NCBI RefSeq assembly: GCF_027595985.1
Contig: NC_073304.1
Coordinates: forward strand, 220,046,000-220,109,999
Direction of reading: 5' to 3'
Length of the DNA: 64,000 nucleotides
Source: Sorex araneus
Lineage: Eukaryota; Chordata; Mammalia; Eulipotyphla; Soricidae
In this document: positions 53,101-63,894 of the stretch, in pieces
How positions within the stretch are numbered: the first letter of the stretch is position 1
Layout: each line of letters begins with the position of its first letter
Made by a program: the position numbers and the translations under genes
Notes under the pieces: model-generated
Database searches by the model: none
The model's input: the letters and a program-made list of their open reading frames with translations, nothing else
What the model was told of the DNA's origin: nothing

Positions 53101-56100
53101 AATGTGGCTCAGCTGTAGAGCTCACGCCTCCAGTGTGTGATACCTGGGTTTGATCCCGGTAGTCAGATAATCAAATATGACATAAGAAGAAGAGGATCCT
53201 TTAAGACAGAGTTTGGGAGTTGGTGACAGGACGATCATGGAGTTAAACAAACTCTCCAATGCTGAGTCTGTAACCCTGGCATCAGTCTTCAGGTCGTTCT
53301 GCTCCGTCTCCATGAAACACACAGGCATTGAGGCTGCAGCCTTCCCTGTGAACACCAGCTCCTTTTATTTATTTGTTTTGGGGCCACACCTGGTTGTGCT
53401 CAGGGCTTATTTTTGGAATCACTCCTGGATCACTCCTCGTGGGCTCTGGGGACCACATGGGGTACCAGAGATCAGCCATGTGCAAGACAAGCGCACTACC
53501 CATTGTACTATCTCTCTGGCCCCAGAATACGAGCACTTTTGTGCTCCCTGCTCAAGACTCAGGTCCGATCCTGACAAATCCATGGATATAGAAGGAGAAG
53601 CCCAGATTTACTTCCCTGACTCCACATTCTCACATCTCCTACTTATCCTGCCCCAATAGTCAGACTAATAATCTCCTTAAGCACTCTACCACTTCATTCC
53701 CCACTCTAGAAATCTTCCCTCAATTGCCATTTCCTGCTGGTATCAAAGCCAAATACCTCTGCTCGGGTACTTCTTAAAAAAGATTCTGCTATGAGGCCAG
53801 AGAGATAGTACAGGAGGTACAGTGCCTTATATGCAACTGTATCAGCTGTGACATTCATTTGAATCCCTGGCACCACATATGGTCCACTGAGCACTGCCAG
53901 GGGTCACTTCTGAGCACAGAGCTAGGTATAGTTCTTGAGCATCTCCATTGGGACCCTCAAACACACCCCCTCCATAAATAAGATTTAAAATCTAGGACTG
54001 GAGTGATAGTACAGCAGGTAGGGCGCTTGCCTTGTATGTGGCTGACCCAGGTTTGATCCCTTGGCATTTCATATGGTTCCATAAGCACCACTAGGAGTAA
54101 TTCCTGAGTGCAGAGCCAGGAGTAACCCCTGAGCATTGTCGGGTGTGGCCCCAAAACAAAATTAAAAATCTACTATGAAAAAATAATTAAATCTGCTATA
54201 GTGGTTGAGTATCAAAGTGCTTTAAAAAAATATCTGCTACACTGGTGGAGGGATGGATGTTTGATCATTGTGTGATTGTAATGCGGGCCGGAGCAATAGC
54301 ATAGCGGTAGGGCGTCTGCCTTTCACGTGACCGAGCCATGTTCGATTCCTCCGCCCCTCTCAGAGAGCCCAGCAAGCTACCGAGAGTATCACGCCCGCAC
54401 GGCAGAGCCTGGCAAGCTACCCGTGGCATCTTGGATATGCCAAAGACAGTAATAATAAGTCTGTCAATGAGAGACGTTACTGGTGCCTGCTCAAACAAAT
54501 CGATGAGCAACGGAATGACAGTGACAGTGACAGTGATTGTAACCCAAACATGAAAGCTTATAACTATCTCACGGTGATTCAATAAAATTTTTTTTAATTT
54601 AAAATTTTTTTAATTAAAGAAAAAAAAATAGGGGCCGGAGTGATAGCACAGCGGGTAGGGCGTTTACCTTGCACTCGGCCGACCCGGGTTCGATCCCCGG
54701 CATCCCATATGGTCCCCCAAGCACCACCAGGAGTAATTCCTGAGTGCAGAGCCAGGAGTAACCCCTGAGCATCGCTGGGTGTGACCCAAAAAGCAAAAAA
54801 AAAATATATATATATATATATATGTATATATGCTATGGTACTGGGGAGATTGTACAGGGATTAAGGTGCTTGCCTTGCATATGACTGATCCTCGCTTGAT
54901 CCCAGGCACAGAAGAAGTAAGCCCTGAGCACCACCAGATGTGGCTCCCAAATCAAACAAAACAAAACAAAAAGTTTCTACTTCAGGCTCTGGGGAATGAT
55001 TCAAAGAGCTGGCGGGTTTGCTTTGCATGTGAAAACTCCATATTTGAACCACTGCTTGGTTCCCCTGGGCATCAAGCTGAGAGTAGCCACTGAACACAGC
55101 TAGCTATGACCCCCCTACCCCCCAAAAAATATTAAAAATAAGTAAATTAAACTCACTATGGTCTGAGATGTGACTAGCAGTACAACACATGCTCTGCATG
55201 TGTGAGGCCCTGGGTTTGATCCCTAACACTAGGAAAAAAAATTAAAAAGCTGAGTTGTAAAAATTGTATTTGTCTCGGGGCCGGAGCAATAGCACAGCGG
55301 GTAGAGCGTTTGCCTTGCACGCGGCCGACCCGGGTTCGATCCCCAGCATCCCATATGGTCCCCCAAGCACCGCCAGGAGTAATTCCTGAGTGCAAAGCCA
55401 GGAGTAACCCCTGAGCATCGCTGGGTGTGACCCAAAAAGCAAAAAGAAAAAAAAAATTGTATTTGTCTCAGGGCTGGAGCCATAGTACAGCGGGTAGGGC
55501 ATTTGCCTTGCACGTGGCCGACCTGGGTTCATTTCCCAGCATCCCATATGGTCCCCTGAGCACTGCCAGGAGTAATTCCTGAGTGCTAAAGCCAGGAGTA
55601 ACCCCTGTTGCATCTCCAGGTGTGACCCAAAAAGAAAAAAAAAATTGTATTTGTCTCTAGGGTGGGGAGTTGGGCCACATTCAGTGGTATTCAGGGTTTA
55701 CTCCTGGCTCTGTGCTCAGGGATCACTCCAAGGATTCTCAGGGGGTCATATGCAGCACTGGGGATCTATTCAGAGTTGACCGTGTGCCAGGGAAGCACAA
55801 TAACCCTGGTAATATCTCTCCAGCCTTATTTACTTCTTTAAAAAGTTATTTCCTTTTTTTTTTTTCTTTTTGGGTCACACCTGGCAATGCACAGGGGTTA
55901 CTCCTGGCTCTGCACTCAGGAATTACTCCTGGCGGTGCTCAGGGGACCATATGGGATGCTCGGAATCAAACCCGGGTCGGCAGCGTGCAAGACAAATGCT
56001 CTACTGACTGTGCTATTGCTCCAGCCAAAAAAAAGTTATTTCTTAAATAGCATTTCCGGGACTAGATTTTTCAAGTAATGAGCGTAATTAGACCAAGAGT

Positions 56101-59100
56101 GAAAACAGATAGGCCTGGCCAGGAAGATGTAAGAGGAGGATGTAGGGTGCTGGAGCCATGCTCCCCTTTGGCAGAGCTAGGTAGAGCTGAGATGAGGTTG
56201 CCACTTTGTGGGGTACGTCTGTTCTCCAGCATGTCTGTCTCCCCACCATTCCCAGTCTACATGGGCCCACTGGCTCACCGATGGCATCTAACCGGCACTG
56301 AGAAGCACTAGATCCTCAACTTCTTGGTAACTAAAATTAATCACTTCTCTATTTTTTTCCCCCCTAGTTTCGGGGCTGCTCTGAGTGCATGTACGACAGC
56401 ACACTTTTTAGCTTCTTCTCAGTTTAAACACAGGCTTATGTAATTTTGACAAGTAGGATATCTTCAACAGAAGAGAAACTTAACACTCAAAAGAAATCAG
56501 GAGGGGCTGGAGCGATAGCACAGCGGGTAGGGCGTTTGCCTTGCACGTGGCCGACCTGGGTTCGATTCCCAGCATCCCATATAGTCCCCCGAGTACCATC
56601 AGGAGTAATTCCTGAGTGCGAGTGCAGAGCCAGGAATAACTCCTGTTCATCGCTGGGTGTCACCAAAAAGCAAAAAACAAAACAAAACAAAAAAACAAAC
56701 AGAAGAAGTCAGGAAATTTTTCTCTTCGGCTGCCTCCTGGCAAATCGCCAGCAACTTGGCTGATCAAGGCCCACAGTTATGCTTTGGAGGCCTAAGGCAG
56801 GGAATGCTGCAGGTGTGAGTAGCATGTTGTCCTTGAGATAAGACTTCAACATCTAGGGGCTAGAGCGATAGTGCAGCAGGTAGGGATGCATGCAGCCAGC
56901 TTGGGTTCAATCCCTGGAACCCCATATGCCATCCCCCACCAGCTCTGCCAGGAGTGATCCCTAAGCACACACCCCAAAGCAAGCCCTAAACTTATGGGTG
57001 TGGCCCATAAGCAAAACTGGTGGGTGAGTACCTTTTTCATTATTATTATTTTTTTGGCTTTTTTGGGTCACACCTGGCAATGCACAGGGGCCACTCTGGC
57101 TCTGCACTCAGGAATTATCCCTGGCGGTGCTCAGGGGACCATATGGGATGCTGGGAATCGAACCTGGGTCGGCCGAGTGCAAGGCAAACGCCATACCCGC
57201 TGTGCTAGCTCTCCAGCCCCTGAGGTACCTTTTTCAGTATCCACCAGCTAGTTTGGGTTTTTTTGTCTTCTTCCTTTTTTCTTTTCTTTTCTTTTTTTTT
57301 TTTTTGTTTAACCAAAAGCAAAACTTAAGGGTTCCTCCTGGCTCTGCACTCAGGAATCACTCCTGGCAGTGCTTGGGAGACCATATGGGATGCCGGGGAT
57401 TGAACCCAGGTTCTGCTATGTGCAAAACAAATGCCCTACCTTATGCACGATCAGTCACTCCGACCCTCTGTTGTTTTTATTTATTTATTTTTTGCTTTTT
57501 GGGTCACAACCAGCGATGCACAGGGGTTACTCCTGGCTCTGCACTCAGGAATTACCCCTGGCGGTGCTCAGGGGACCATATGGGATGCTGAGAATCGAAC
57601 CTGCATTGGCCGCATGCAAGGCAAATGCCCTACCTGCTGTGCTATCGCTCCAGCCCCCCTCTGTTGTTTTTGTTTTGAGCCACATCCAGCTGCTGTGCTC
57701 AGGACTTAATTCCTGGCTCTGTGCTCAGGGACTCCTGGACTTGGGGAACCAGGTGAAGTGTTAGGGATTGAACCACAGGTTGGCCATAGTATTTTCTTGG
57801 CCCCTAAGTTGTAGTTTTCTTCTGCTTAAATTCAAACTCACACTGTATTTCTTCAAAGCCCTCTGTCATATGCTCCCTACGTTTCATTCCTTCACTTCAT
57901 TCGTTGACACAGGCAATACATATTTACTGAAGGTCTGTTTTGTGCTATGGAACAGAACACTGAGCATACAGAGATGACAGGACCAGTCCCCTCCTCCCAG
58001 TGGGCTCACACTTCTCTGAACAAACCTTGTTTGTCAGACGCCCTTTGCACAAGATGTCTTTGCTGGCCAATGTCCACTTCATGCCACAAAGGTGCCTTGA
58101 CTCCTATCCCCTGTGTCATTCTACTGTCAGTTTTCATTTCTCTCGCTCTCTCTCTGCTCAAATCACACCCTGGTGAAAACCCACTTGATACAGAGGAAAG
58201 GAGGCAGTGAGGGGACGAGCTGGGAGAGGTGGGGTCAGTGACACCTGGTCCTGTCCACGATGATACACAGGATCCCAGCTTGGAGTCAGGCTGCCCAGAG
58301 CCCAGTGGTGTGTGCAGGTCACTGAGCCTATCCGAGCTCCCCATTCAGAAAACCAAGGAAGTGGCTATTTGTGTCCTAGGATTGGTCTGAGTCTGGAACG
58401 ACATCGTCCACATCAAGGGCTGAAGGAGAGGTGAGGCCTTGCATGCAGCAGACCCCGGCCACTGCATATGGTTCCCCCCAAACACCACTAAGGGTCACAC
58501 CTGAGCACAGAGACAGAAATAGGCTGGGATGGCTCCTGGGAGCATCACAGGTGGAGCCCAGCCCCACCCCGCGAAAGGGGGAAGGGCTTAGCCCAGTCCC
58601 TGGGATATAGTGTTTAATAAATGACAGACCTCGTGTTCACTGGTGCCCCTTCCCCGGGCTCATTCATGCTCTGCAAAGGGTGTCTCCTTGTTCCCTCTGT
58701 TCCAACAGGCCCTCAAGGCCCTTCGCCGGGAGCAGGCCAAGCTCCAGACGTGTCTCCAGGAGCTGCAGCAGAGACGCAAGGAGCTCAAAGACCTGCAAGA
58801 CAAGGTAAGCCGGGTGCAGGGGTGTGGTCAGGGAACAGCAGGGGAGTTCATGTCACTCCTGGCTCTGTCACTTCCTGGCCCTGTGACTTGAGCATGTTGC
58901 TTCAACTCTCTGAACCTGTTGCTGCTCTGGAAGGCAGAAGAACTCCCGACCTCACAGCCTGAATAAGGACAGATCTGTGCAGTGGCTGCCAGGAGGGCCA
59001 GACTCGCCTCATGTTTCCAACGCCTCTCAGTCACCAGCCTCACGGGACTGGGACCCCTTGCCTTCAGGAGAGAGTCAGGGGATCGTCCATACCCCCTGAA

Positions 59101-60830
59101 GGCATCCTCTAACCATCCTTACTTCTAGGTCCCCTTTCCGGTGCCTGAGGTCCCCTTGGTGTTCCGAGGACGCACTCAAGGACACACTCAGCAGGAAAGG
59201 GAAGAGTCGAAGACTGTGATTTCTAACCCGAGGATATGCTACCCTCTGTCCGGGGGCTCTGCACTGGTCACCTTTGATGACCCCATGGGTGAGCAAAGGG
59301 ACTGAAGCGATAGTATAGCAGTAGGGCATTTGCATTGCACACCGCCGACCCGGGTTCAACCTCAGGGACTCCATATGGTCCCCTGGCAATATGGTTATCT
59401 CCATATTGCCAGGAGTTATCCCTAGGACTGGAGTGATAGTAAAGCTAGTAGGGCACTTTCCTTGCATGCAACTGACCTGGATTCTGTGCCTGGTACCCCA
59501 TATGGTTTCTGAAACCAACCAGGAGTGATTCCTGAGCGCAGAGCTAGCAGTAAGCCCTGAGTGCCACCAGGTGTGACCCCCAAACCACAAAAGAAATAAA
59601 AAAAGGATGAGTGGCTGGAGTGATAGTACAGCAGGGAGGGCATTGGCCTTGCACATAGCTGACCTGAGTTCGATCCCCAGCCTCTCATATGGGCCTCAAG
59701 CACTGCTAGGTAGAATTCCTGAGTGCAAAGCCAGGAGAAAGCCCTGAGCAGAGCCAGGTGTGAGCGAAAAAGACAAAAAAATAAAATAAGGGTGAGCTGG
59801 ACGAAACTGGGGACTTCCCAGGACTCACCCTACCTCCTGCACCCCCAGTGGCTGAGCGGATACTGCAAAGGAGGGAGCACCAGATCGACCTAGAAGAATG
59901 CCATCTGCGGGTGCAGGTCGAGCCCTTGGAGCTGCCCCTGGTGACCTCTATCGAGGTGATGAGAGGCTGAACCCTGGGACAGGCAGGCGGTGCCTGCCCC
60001 TGCGCATGGCAAGTGCAGGGGTCCTGAGACCACTCTCCTGCCTCTCTCAGGTGTCCAGTAAGATGAACAGCCAGAGGGTGCTGGTCAGTGGCTTTCCTGC
60101 TGGACTCAAGTTGAGCGAGGAGGAGCTTCTGGACAAGCTGGAGATCTTCTTCGGCAAGAGCAAGAACGGGGGTGGTGATGTGGAAGCGCGAGAACTGCTA
60201 CCAGGGGGGGTCATGCTGGAATTTTCGGAGGAGGAAGGTAGGGTCCCGGCCACAAGCCAGGGTGCAAGGGCCTCAGGTCTTGGGATGCCCCGGACGCTAA
60301 CGGCTCCTGTCCCCTCCCCACAGTGGCCCAGCGCCTGTGCCGGATGGGTCGGTTCACGGTCCCACTGGGCACGCAGGAGGTGGCCCTGCGAATCTCTCCC
60401 TACATGAGTGGGAAGGTGGAGAAGGCCGAGGTAAGTGGGTGGGCAGCGGGGTCGGGCATCCTGGCTGCCGGGAAGGATGTTGTCAGAGTCCCCAAAGAAG
60501 TTGTCAGAGTGCTGAATCTCATGAGCCCGCCTAGCCAGTTTCTCCTGGCCTCCACTGCCCACCCTGGCCATCCAGCCCAAGTTCTGCCCACAGCCCGACT
60601 CCCAGGAGCCCTTGACTCTGTCCCCGCTCCTTTTCCAGATCCAGTCCCAGCTAGCAGACAAGTCAGTGCTGGTGCTCAACATTCCCGATGTCCTGGACGG
60701 CGCGGAGCTGCACGACATCCTGGAGGTCCATTTCCAGAAGCCCACTCGGGGCGGAGGGGAGGTGGAGGCGTTGGCGGTGGTGCCCTCGGGGCAGCAGGGC
60801 CTGGCGGTCTTCACCACCAAGTCAGGCTAG
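50178..60830 (+). CDS. IFI35: IFI35, interferon-induced 35 kDa protein, 7 coding exons, complete
   Basis: Interferon-inducible cytoplasmic protein that pairs with NMI and modulates innate signalling; it can be released as a danger signal (family knowledge). Coding exons: 50178-50198, 58709-58804, 59129-59288, 59849-59955, 60051-60237, 60324-60430, 60639-60830; all GT-AG; 870 nt, 289 aa (human about 286-288). Exon 1 codes only MSANHDV. It is supported by its MSA start, seven-codon length and phase-0 donor GTAAGT, all as in human exon 1 (MSAPLDA), and by the GAS/ISRE just upstream. Residues 8-45 form a leucine-rich coiled-coil-like segment ([19 protein letters not shown]). Two NMI/IFI35 (NID) domains follow at about 82-170 and 180-275, with conserved [20 protein letters not shown] and [15 protein letters not shown]. 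Intron 1 is about 8.5 kb. It is transcribed toward VAT1, tail to tail. Confidence 0.95.
50447..51246 (+). mobile_element. Five sense SINEs in IFI35 intron 1
   Basis: 50447-50578, 50597-50775 (with an internal GA repeat), 50789-50862 (large deletion between head and end), 50891-51060, 51071-51246. Confidence 0.77.
51255..51541 (-). mobile_element. MIR followed by young antisense SINE
   Basis: Inverted MIR 51255-51360 (AGTTATTAACCTCTAATGTC ... GGGGATGATAATGACA). Young SINE 51362-51541. Confidence 0.75.
51630..52292 (-). mobile_element. Old antisense SINEs and a MIR core
   Basis: SINEs at about 51630-51775, 51955-52112 and 52125-52292. MIR core text CCCATTTTACAGATGAGAAA at 51868-51887. Confidence 0.65.
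52458..52777 (+). mobile_element. Composite insertion with long-variant second-type SINE and TSD
   Basis: ATAGTCTCCCAGT occurs at about 52445-52457 and again at about 52778-52790. Between them lie a piece of antisense SINE and then the long second-type body. That body includes an extra block (CAGGTCTCATTCCCCTGACC ... CTGCTAAAATCTCAGGGC) and the ACAGTG tail. Confidence 0.75.
52918..53165 (+). mobile_element. SINE then short tRNA-like relic
   Basis: SINE 52918-53072 lacks its first bases. 53095-53165 has TGGCTCAGCTGTAGA and GGTTTGATCCC, a tRNA-like unit of about 70 bp. Confidence 0.65.
53363..53522 (-). mobile_element. Old antisense SINE
   Basis: Diverged, with a small duplication of GGATCACTCC. 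Confidence 0.78.
53793..54165 (+). mobile_element. Two sense SINEs
   Basis: 53793-53965 (old) and 53993-54165 (intermediate). Confidence 0.82.
54225..54610 (+). mobile_element. L1 3' end split by a second-type SINE
   Basis: L1 end text (CACTGGTGGAGGGATGGATG ... CTATCTCACGGTGATTCAAT, then AAAATTTT) is interrupted at 54282-54533 by a full second-type SINE with a (GACAGT)n tail. TGATTGTAA is duplicated at 54273-54281 and 54534-54542. Confidence 0.9.
54631..54826 (+). mobile_element. Young SINE with A/TA-repeat tail
   Basis: Near consensus; its A tail runs into a (TA)n microsatellite at 54805-54826. Confidence 0.92.
54838..55240 (+). mobile_element. Old SINEs and tRNA-like relic
   Basis: 54838-54970, 54982-55128 and a short tRNA-like unit at about 55160-55240 (GGCCCTGGGTTTGATCCC). 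Confidence 0.62.
55277..55641 (+). mobile_element. Two young SINEs at one target site
   Basis: 55277-55453 and 55470-55641. The 16-bp target AAATTGTATTTGTCTC is present three times (55261-55276, 55454-55469, 55642-55657), before, between and after them. Confidence 0.94.
55660..56026 (-). mobile_element. Two antisense SINEs
   Basis: Old 55660-55826; young 55850-56026 with AAAGTTATTT duplicated. Confidence 0.87.
56040..56500. other. Unique DNA in IFI35 intron 1
   Basis: No repeat or exon recognised. Confidence 0.45.
56503..57015 (+). mobile_element. Two sense SINEs
   Basis: Young 56503-56700 with a CAAAA-repeat tail; older 56855-57015. Confidence 0.85.
57040..57803 (-). mobile_element. Four antisense SINEs in a row
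   Basis: 57040-57220 (TSD TACCTTTTTCA), 57270-57466 (T-rich start), 57476-57656 (TSD CTCTGTTGTTTTT), 57664-57803 (old). The 57476 copy appears inserted into the run formed by its neighbours. Confidence 0.87.
57865..57990 (-). mobile_element. L2 3' end
   Basis: TTCATTCGTTGACACAGGCA then ATACATATTTACTGAAGGTC is the inverted L2 terminus. Confidence 0.6.
58418..58575 (+). mobile_element. Old SINE before IFI35 exon 2
   Basis: Diverged copy ending about 130 bp upstream of the exon 2 acceptor. Confidence 0.55.
59296..59790 (+). mobile_element. Three sense SINEs filling IFI35 intron 3
   Basis: 59296-59420, 59422-59605, 59609-59790. They make up most of the intron (59289-59848). The first contains a small perfect hairpin. 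Confidence 0.85.
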
Positions 60831-61204
60831 GGGAGGGGTCCTTCCCGCCCCCCCACCCCAGCCGGGTGGGGCTCAGTGCTGGCCAACAGCAGGCAATTAT
60901 TCCAAATTGTGGCTTTTCGTTTTTATTTTGTGGGGGCCATTACATTATTATTTTGTCCAGGTCATTACACTGGTGGGCCAGGTGAATGCTCCCCAGTGAA
61001 CCCAGTGGCTTAGGAGCCCGAGAAACGCTGACCACGGCAGAGTGCAAGCTTGGCCAGACCTTCCTCGTGAAAGAAAACTGGATAGGGACAAGGAAGGTGG
61101 CTGTGGGCTGGGATGAAACCTTACCTTCCCCTATCAGCTCTAGCCTCGAGCTCACCTTCCCCCCTGCCCCCACCTCCCAGCCCCTCCGGTCCCCAGGCAG
61201 CACC

Positions 61205-62587
61205 TAGGACCCAGGTTTTGGCTTTTTATTGACACAAACACAAAGGCAGCTTCGGTAAGTGGGATGGGGTACACAGAAGCGGAAATCGCACACTCTTAGG
61301 CCTCCTTTACACAAGGAAGGGGCTGAGCCTTCCCCCCACCTCCCGTTGGCCGTGCTTGGGGCACTGACCTTCCCAATTCCAGCTCACAGAGCGGGTGACA
61401 GCCCGGGTTCAGGAAGTCCCTTCCTTTCGTTTCAGGGGCTTCGTTCCTCACCACCCCCCACCTTGCTCCCCTGCTCTGTCTCCCCACCCATGTAAACAAA
61501 ACGGGGTGCTGTTTGCCAAGCTGCCTCCCTGCTCCGAGAAGGCAGTGCCTGCCGGGGACCTGTGGGAATGTGCTTCGAGGAGTTTGACTTTGGTCCCAGA
61601 ACCGGGTGGGGCGAGGCCTCTCGGAGTATGGTGGCAGGGGGCCCCACTTACCTGCGGGGCTGGGAAGGTTCCCCCCTGCCTCGTCTCCCTCACCTACCCC
61701 CTAGAGAAATGACAGCCCCCAGAGACAGGACCAGAGCCCAGAAGGCCAGGGGCTGCTCCCCACCCCACCACCCCCCCTGACTGGCACACACACAGATTTT
61801 TGGCAGTGTTGTGGGACTGGGGAGCAGCAGAGACCCCAGTTCCACCAGAACAAGGAAGGCACTGGGGGGCCCGGAGGTGGAGAAGGGGGTGCAGCAGAGA
61901 CCAGGACCCCCGCCCCCCAGACACAGCACAGGTTTTTCACGGCTAAGGCACTGAGAACAAATCCAGAGAACTCAGTGGGGGAGGGGGGCGGGGGCACGAG
62001 CAGCCAGACGCCGCCCTTGGTGGAGAGTGGCCGAGAGCCCGGAGGTGGAGGAAACCCGATTGTGCTTGAGAAGTTGGCGCAGGAGAGGAGACGCGGCCAG
62101 TGTGCAGAGGTGGTGCCGGCCGGCCCCGGGGGGAAAGCAGGGAGAAAGGGACATGCTGGACTCACGCGCGTGGTGGCCCCCCCACCCTGAGCTGGCATCT
62201 CAGTTCTTTGGAGAAGGTGGCGGGGCCGGGGCGGAAGCACACGGAAGGGAAGGGAAGGGACTGGCTAACGTTGGCACAAAGCAGCACAGCGGGGCCCGGG
62301 GACAGGGCGGGGGCAGGAAGCAGCCCACCTCCCTCTGACCCTCCCTGTCCCCTTGCAGGGCCCAGACATCCAAGTGGTCACTTCCCAACCTCTTCAGAAG
62401 GCAGGAAGGCTGGGGGGGGGGGGGCGGGGGAGGGCAGGGGCTGGGAGAGGTCAGACAGGGAGACCCTGGGGGGGAAGAGGGCAGAGCGGATGGACGGAGG
62501 GTGAAATGCAACTCCAGAGGCTGGTGCCAACAGTGTGGCTTCCCAGCGCGTGCCCTTCCCGCACCCACAGGTCTCCCGGCCCCCACC
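61205..62587 (-). other. VAT1: VAT1 3' UTR with poly(A) signal
   Basis: GC-rich unique sequence after the VAT1 stop. AATAAA on the minus strand at 61225-61230 marks the likely end, giving a 3' UTR of about 1.37 kb that ends only about 375 bp from the IFI35 stop. It contains no SINE, a sharp contrast with the rest of the window. Confidence 0.7.
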
Positions 62588-63045
62588 CTAGTTCTCCTTC
62601 TCTAGCTCTGGGACCAGGAGGACTTTGCCCACATTCTTCTTCTCCTGCATCTGCTTCATGGCGTCCACCACCTAGGGAGGAAGACCAGACTCAGCTTCCG
62701 GTGCCCTCTGGCCCCGCTCCCCCTGGGTGCCCCAGCCCTGGGCCCGTGGCCGCCCCAGTCCTGCCCAGGCAGCCAGGTTGGCCCTGCACAGCCACACACG
62801 CACCTTCTCAAAGGGCCACACGGAGTCGATGTGGGGCTTGATGCGGCCCTCGTTGTAGAGCGTCAGCAGGCGGGCCACCACCGCGCTGACCAGCTCCACC
62901 TCGCCCTCCAGGTAGCCCAGGTGGAAGCCGCACACGGCGCGGTTGGCAGGCAGCAGCTGCAGCGCCGTCACGCTGAACTGGTTCCACCATGTGCGCGCCA
63001 GAGCCATGATGTTCCGCTTGGGGCCCGTCAGCAGGTTGGCCATTC
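62588..63045 (-). CDS. VAT1: VAT1, vesicle amine transport protein 1, last two coding exons (partial)
   Basis: Member of the zinc-independent MDR/quinone-oxidoreductase family; found on synaptic vesicles, in the cytosol and at the mitochondrial outer membrane, with roles in lipid transfer and mitochondrial dynamics (family knowledge). Minus-strand exons 62804-63045 and 62588-62671 give the C-terminal 107 residues. They start at a split Gly before MANLLTGPKRNIMALART and pass through ANRAVCGFHLGYLEGEVELV and IKPHIDSVWPFEK. They end VVDAMKQMQEKKNVGKVLLV then PELEKEN. The acceptor of the upstream exon is CCCTCAG/GA. The N-terminal exons are outside the window on the high-coordinate side. Confidence 0.96.
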
Positions 63046-63224
63046 CTGAGGGACAAGGACCCAGGTGACAGGCACATCCCTGTGTGTCCGCTCCCTGTGA
63101 GCCCCTTCCCTGTCTCCAACTGGTGCAAGGGAGTGTGGGGGGGGGGGGGGGGACATTGCTCTACCTGCTGGCCGCCAGGCCCAAACCAGCTCCGACTGAC
63201 TTCAAAGTTGTCCCAAAGTTTTAA

Positions 63225-63537
63225 TCTTAGATTTTGGTCGGGGCCGCACCTGGTTTTTGTATTTACCATAGCAGGTGGCAGGGACTGAACCCTGGTCGGC
63301 CATATACAAGGCAAGCGCCCTATCTATACTATGACTCCAGCCCCAAGATAGGTTTTTAAGCTTTTTTTTTCTTTTGCTTTTTGGGTCACACCCAGTGATG
63401 CACAGGGGTTACTCCTGGCTCTGCACTCAGGAATCACCCCTGGTGGTGCTCGGGGGACCATATGGGATGTTGGGAATCGAACCTGGGTCAACCGCATGCA
63501 AGGCAAACGCCCTACCCACTGTGCTATCGCTCAAGCC
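63225..63537 (-). mobile_element. Two antisense SINEs, VAT1 intron
   Basis: Old 63225-63343; young 63360-63537 with an AAGRTAGGTTTTTAA duplication. Confidence 0.87.
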
Positions 63538-63562
63538 AAGGTAGGTTTTTAAAATGAAAATG

Positions 63563-63855
63563 CAGGGCTTAGAGACTGCATTAGAAACAGTACAGGAGGT
63601 AGGGCTTGCTTTGTATGCAGCTGACTTGAGTTCAATCCCAGACACCACATTTAGTCCCCCAAGAACCACCAGGAGTTGGGACTGGAGCAATTGCACAGCA
63701 GGTAGAGCATTTGCCTTGCACGTGGCCAACCCAGGTTCTATTCCCAGCATCCCATATGGTCCCCCAAGCACCGCCAGGAGTAATTCCTGAGTGCAGAGCC
63801 AGGAGTAATCCCTGAGCATCACTAGGTGTGACCCAAAAAGGAAAAAAAAAAAAAA
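63563..63855 (+). mobile_element. Old SINE interrupted by a younger sense SINE
   Basis: Outer copy 63563-63675; inner copy 63678-63855. AACCACCAGGAGT recurs after the inner A tail, consistent with a target duplication. Confidence 0.8.
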
Positions 63856-63894
63856 ACATCAGGAGTAATCCTTGAACCACCAGGAGTAATCCTT

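Noticed and set aside
53095-53165. Functional tRNA gene
   Set aside because: A- and B-box-like motifs are present but the ends cannot form an acceptor stem; treated as an old tRNA-derived repeat.
62027-62841. Several long frames across the VAT1 3' UTR
   Set aside because: Low-complexity GC-rich UTR sequence; the VAT1 exons on the minus strand explain the coding signal.
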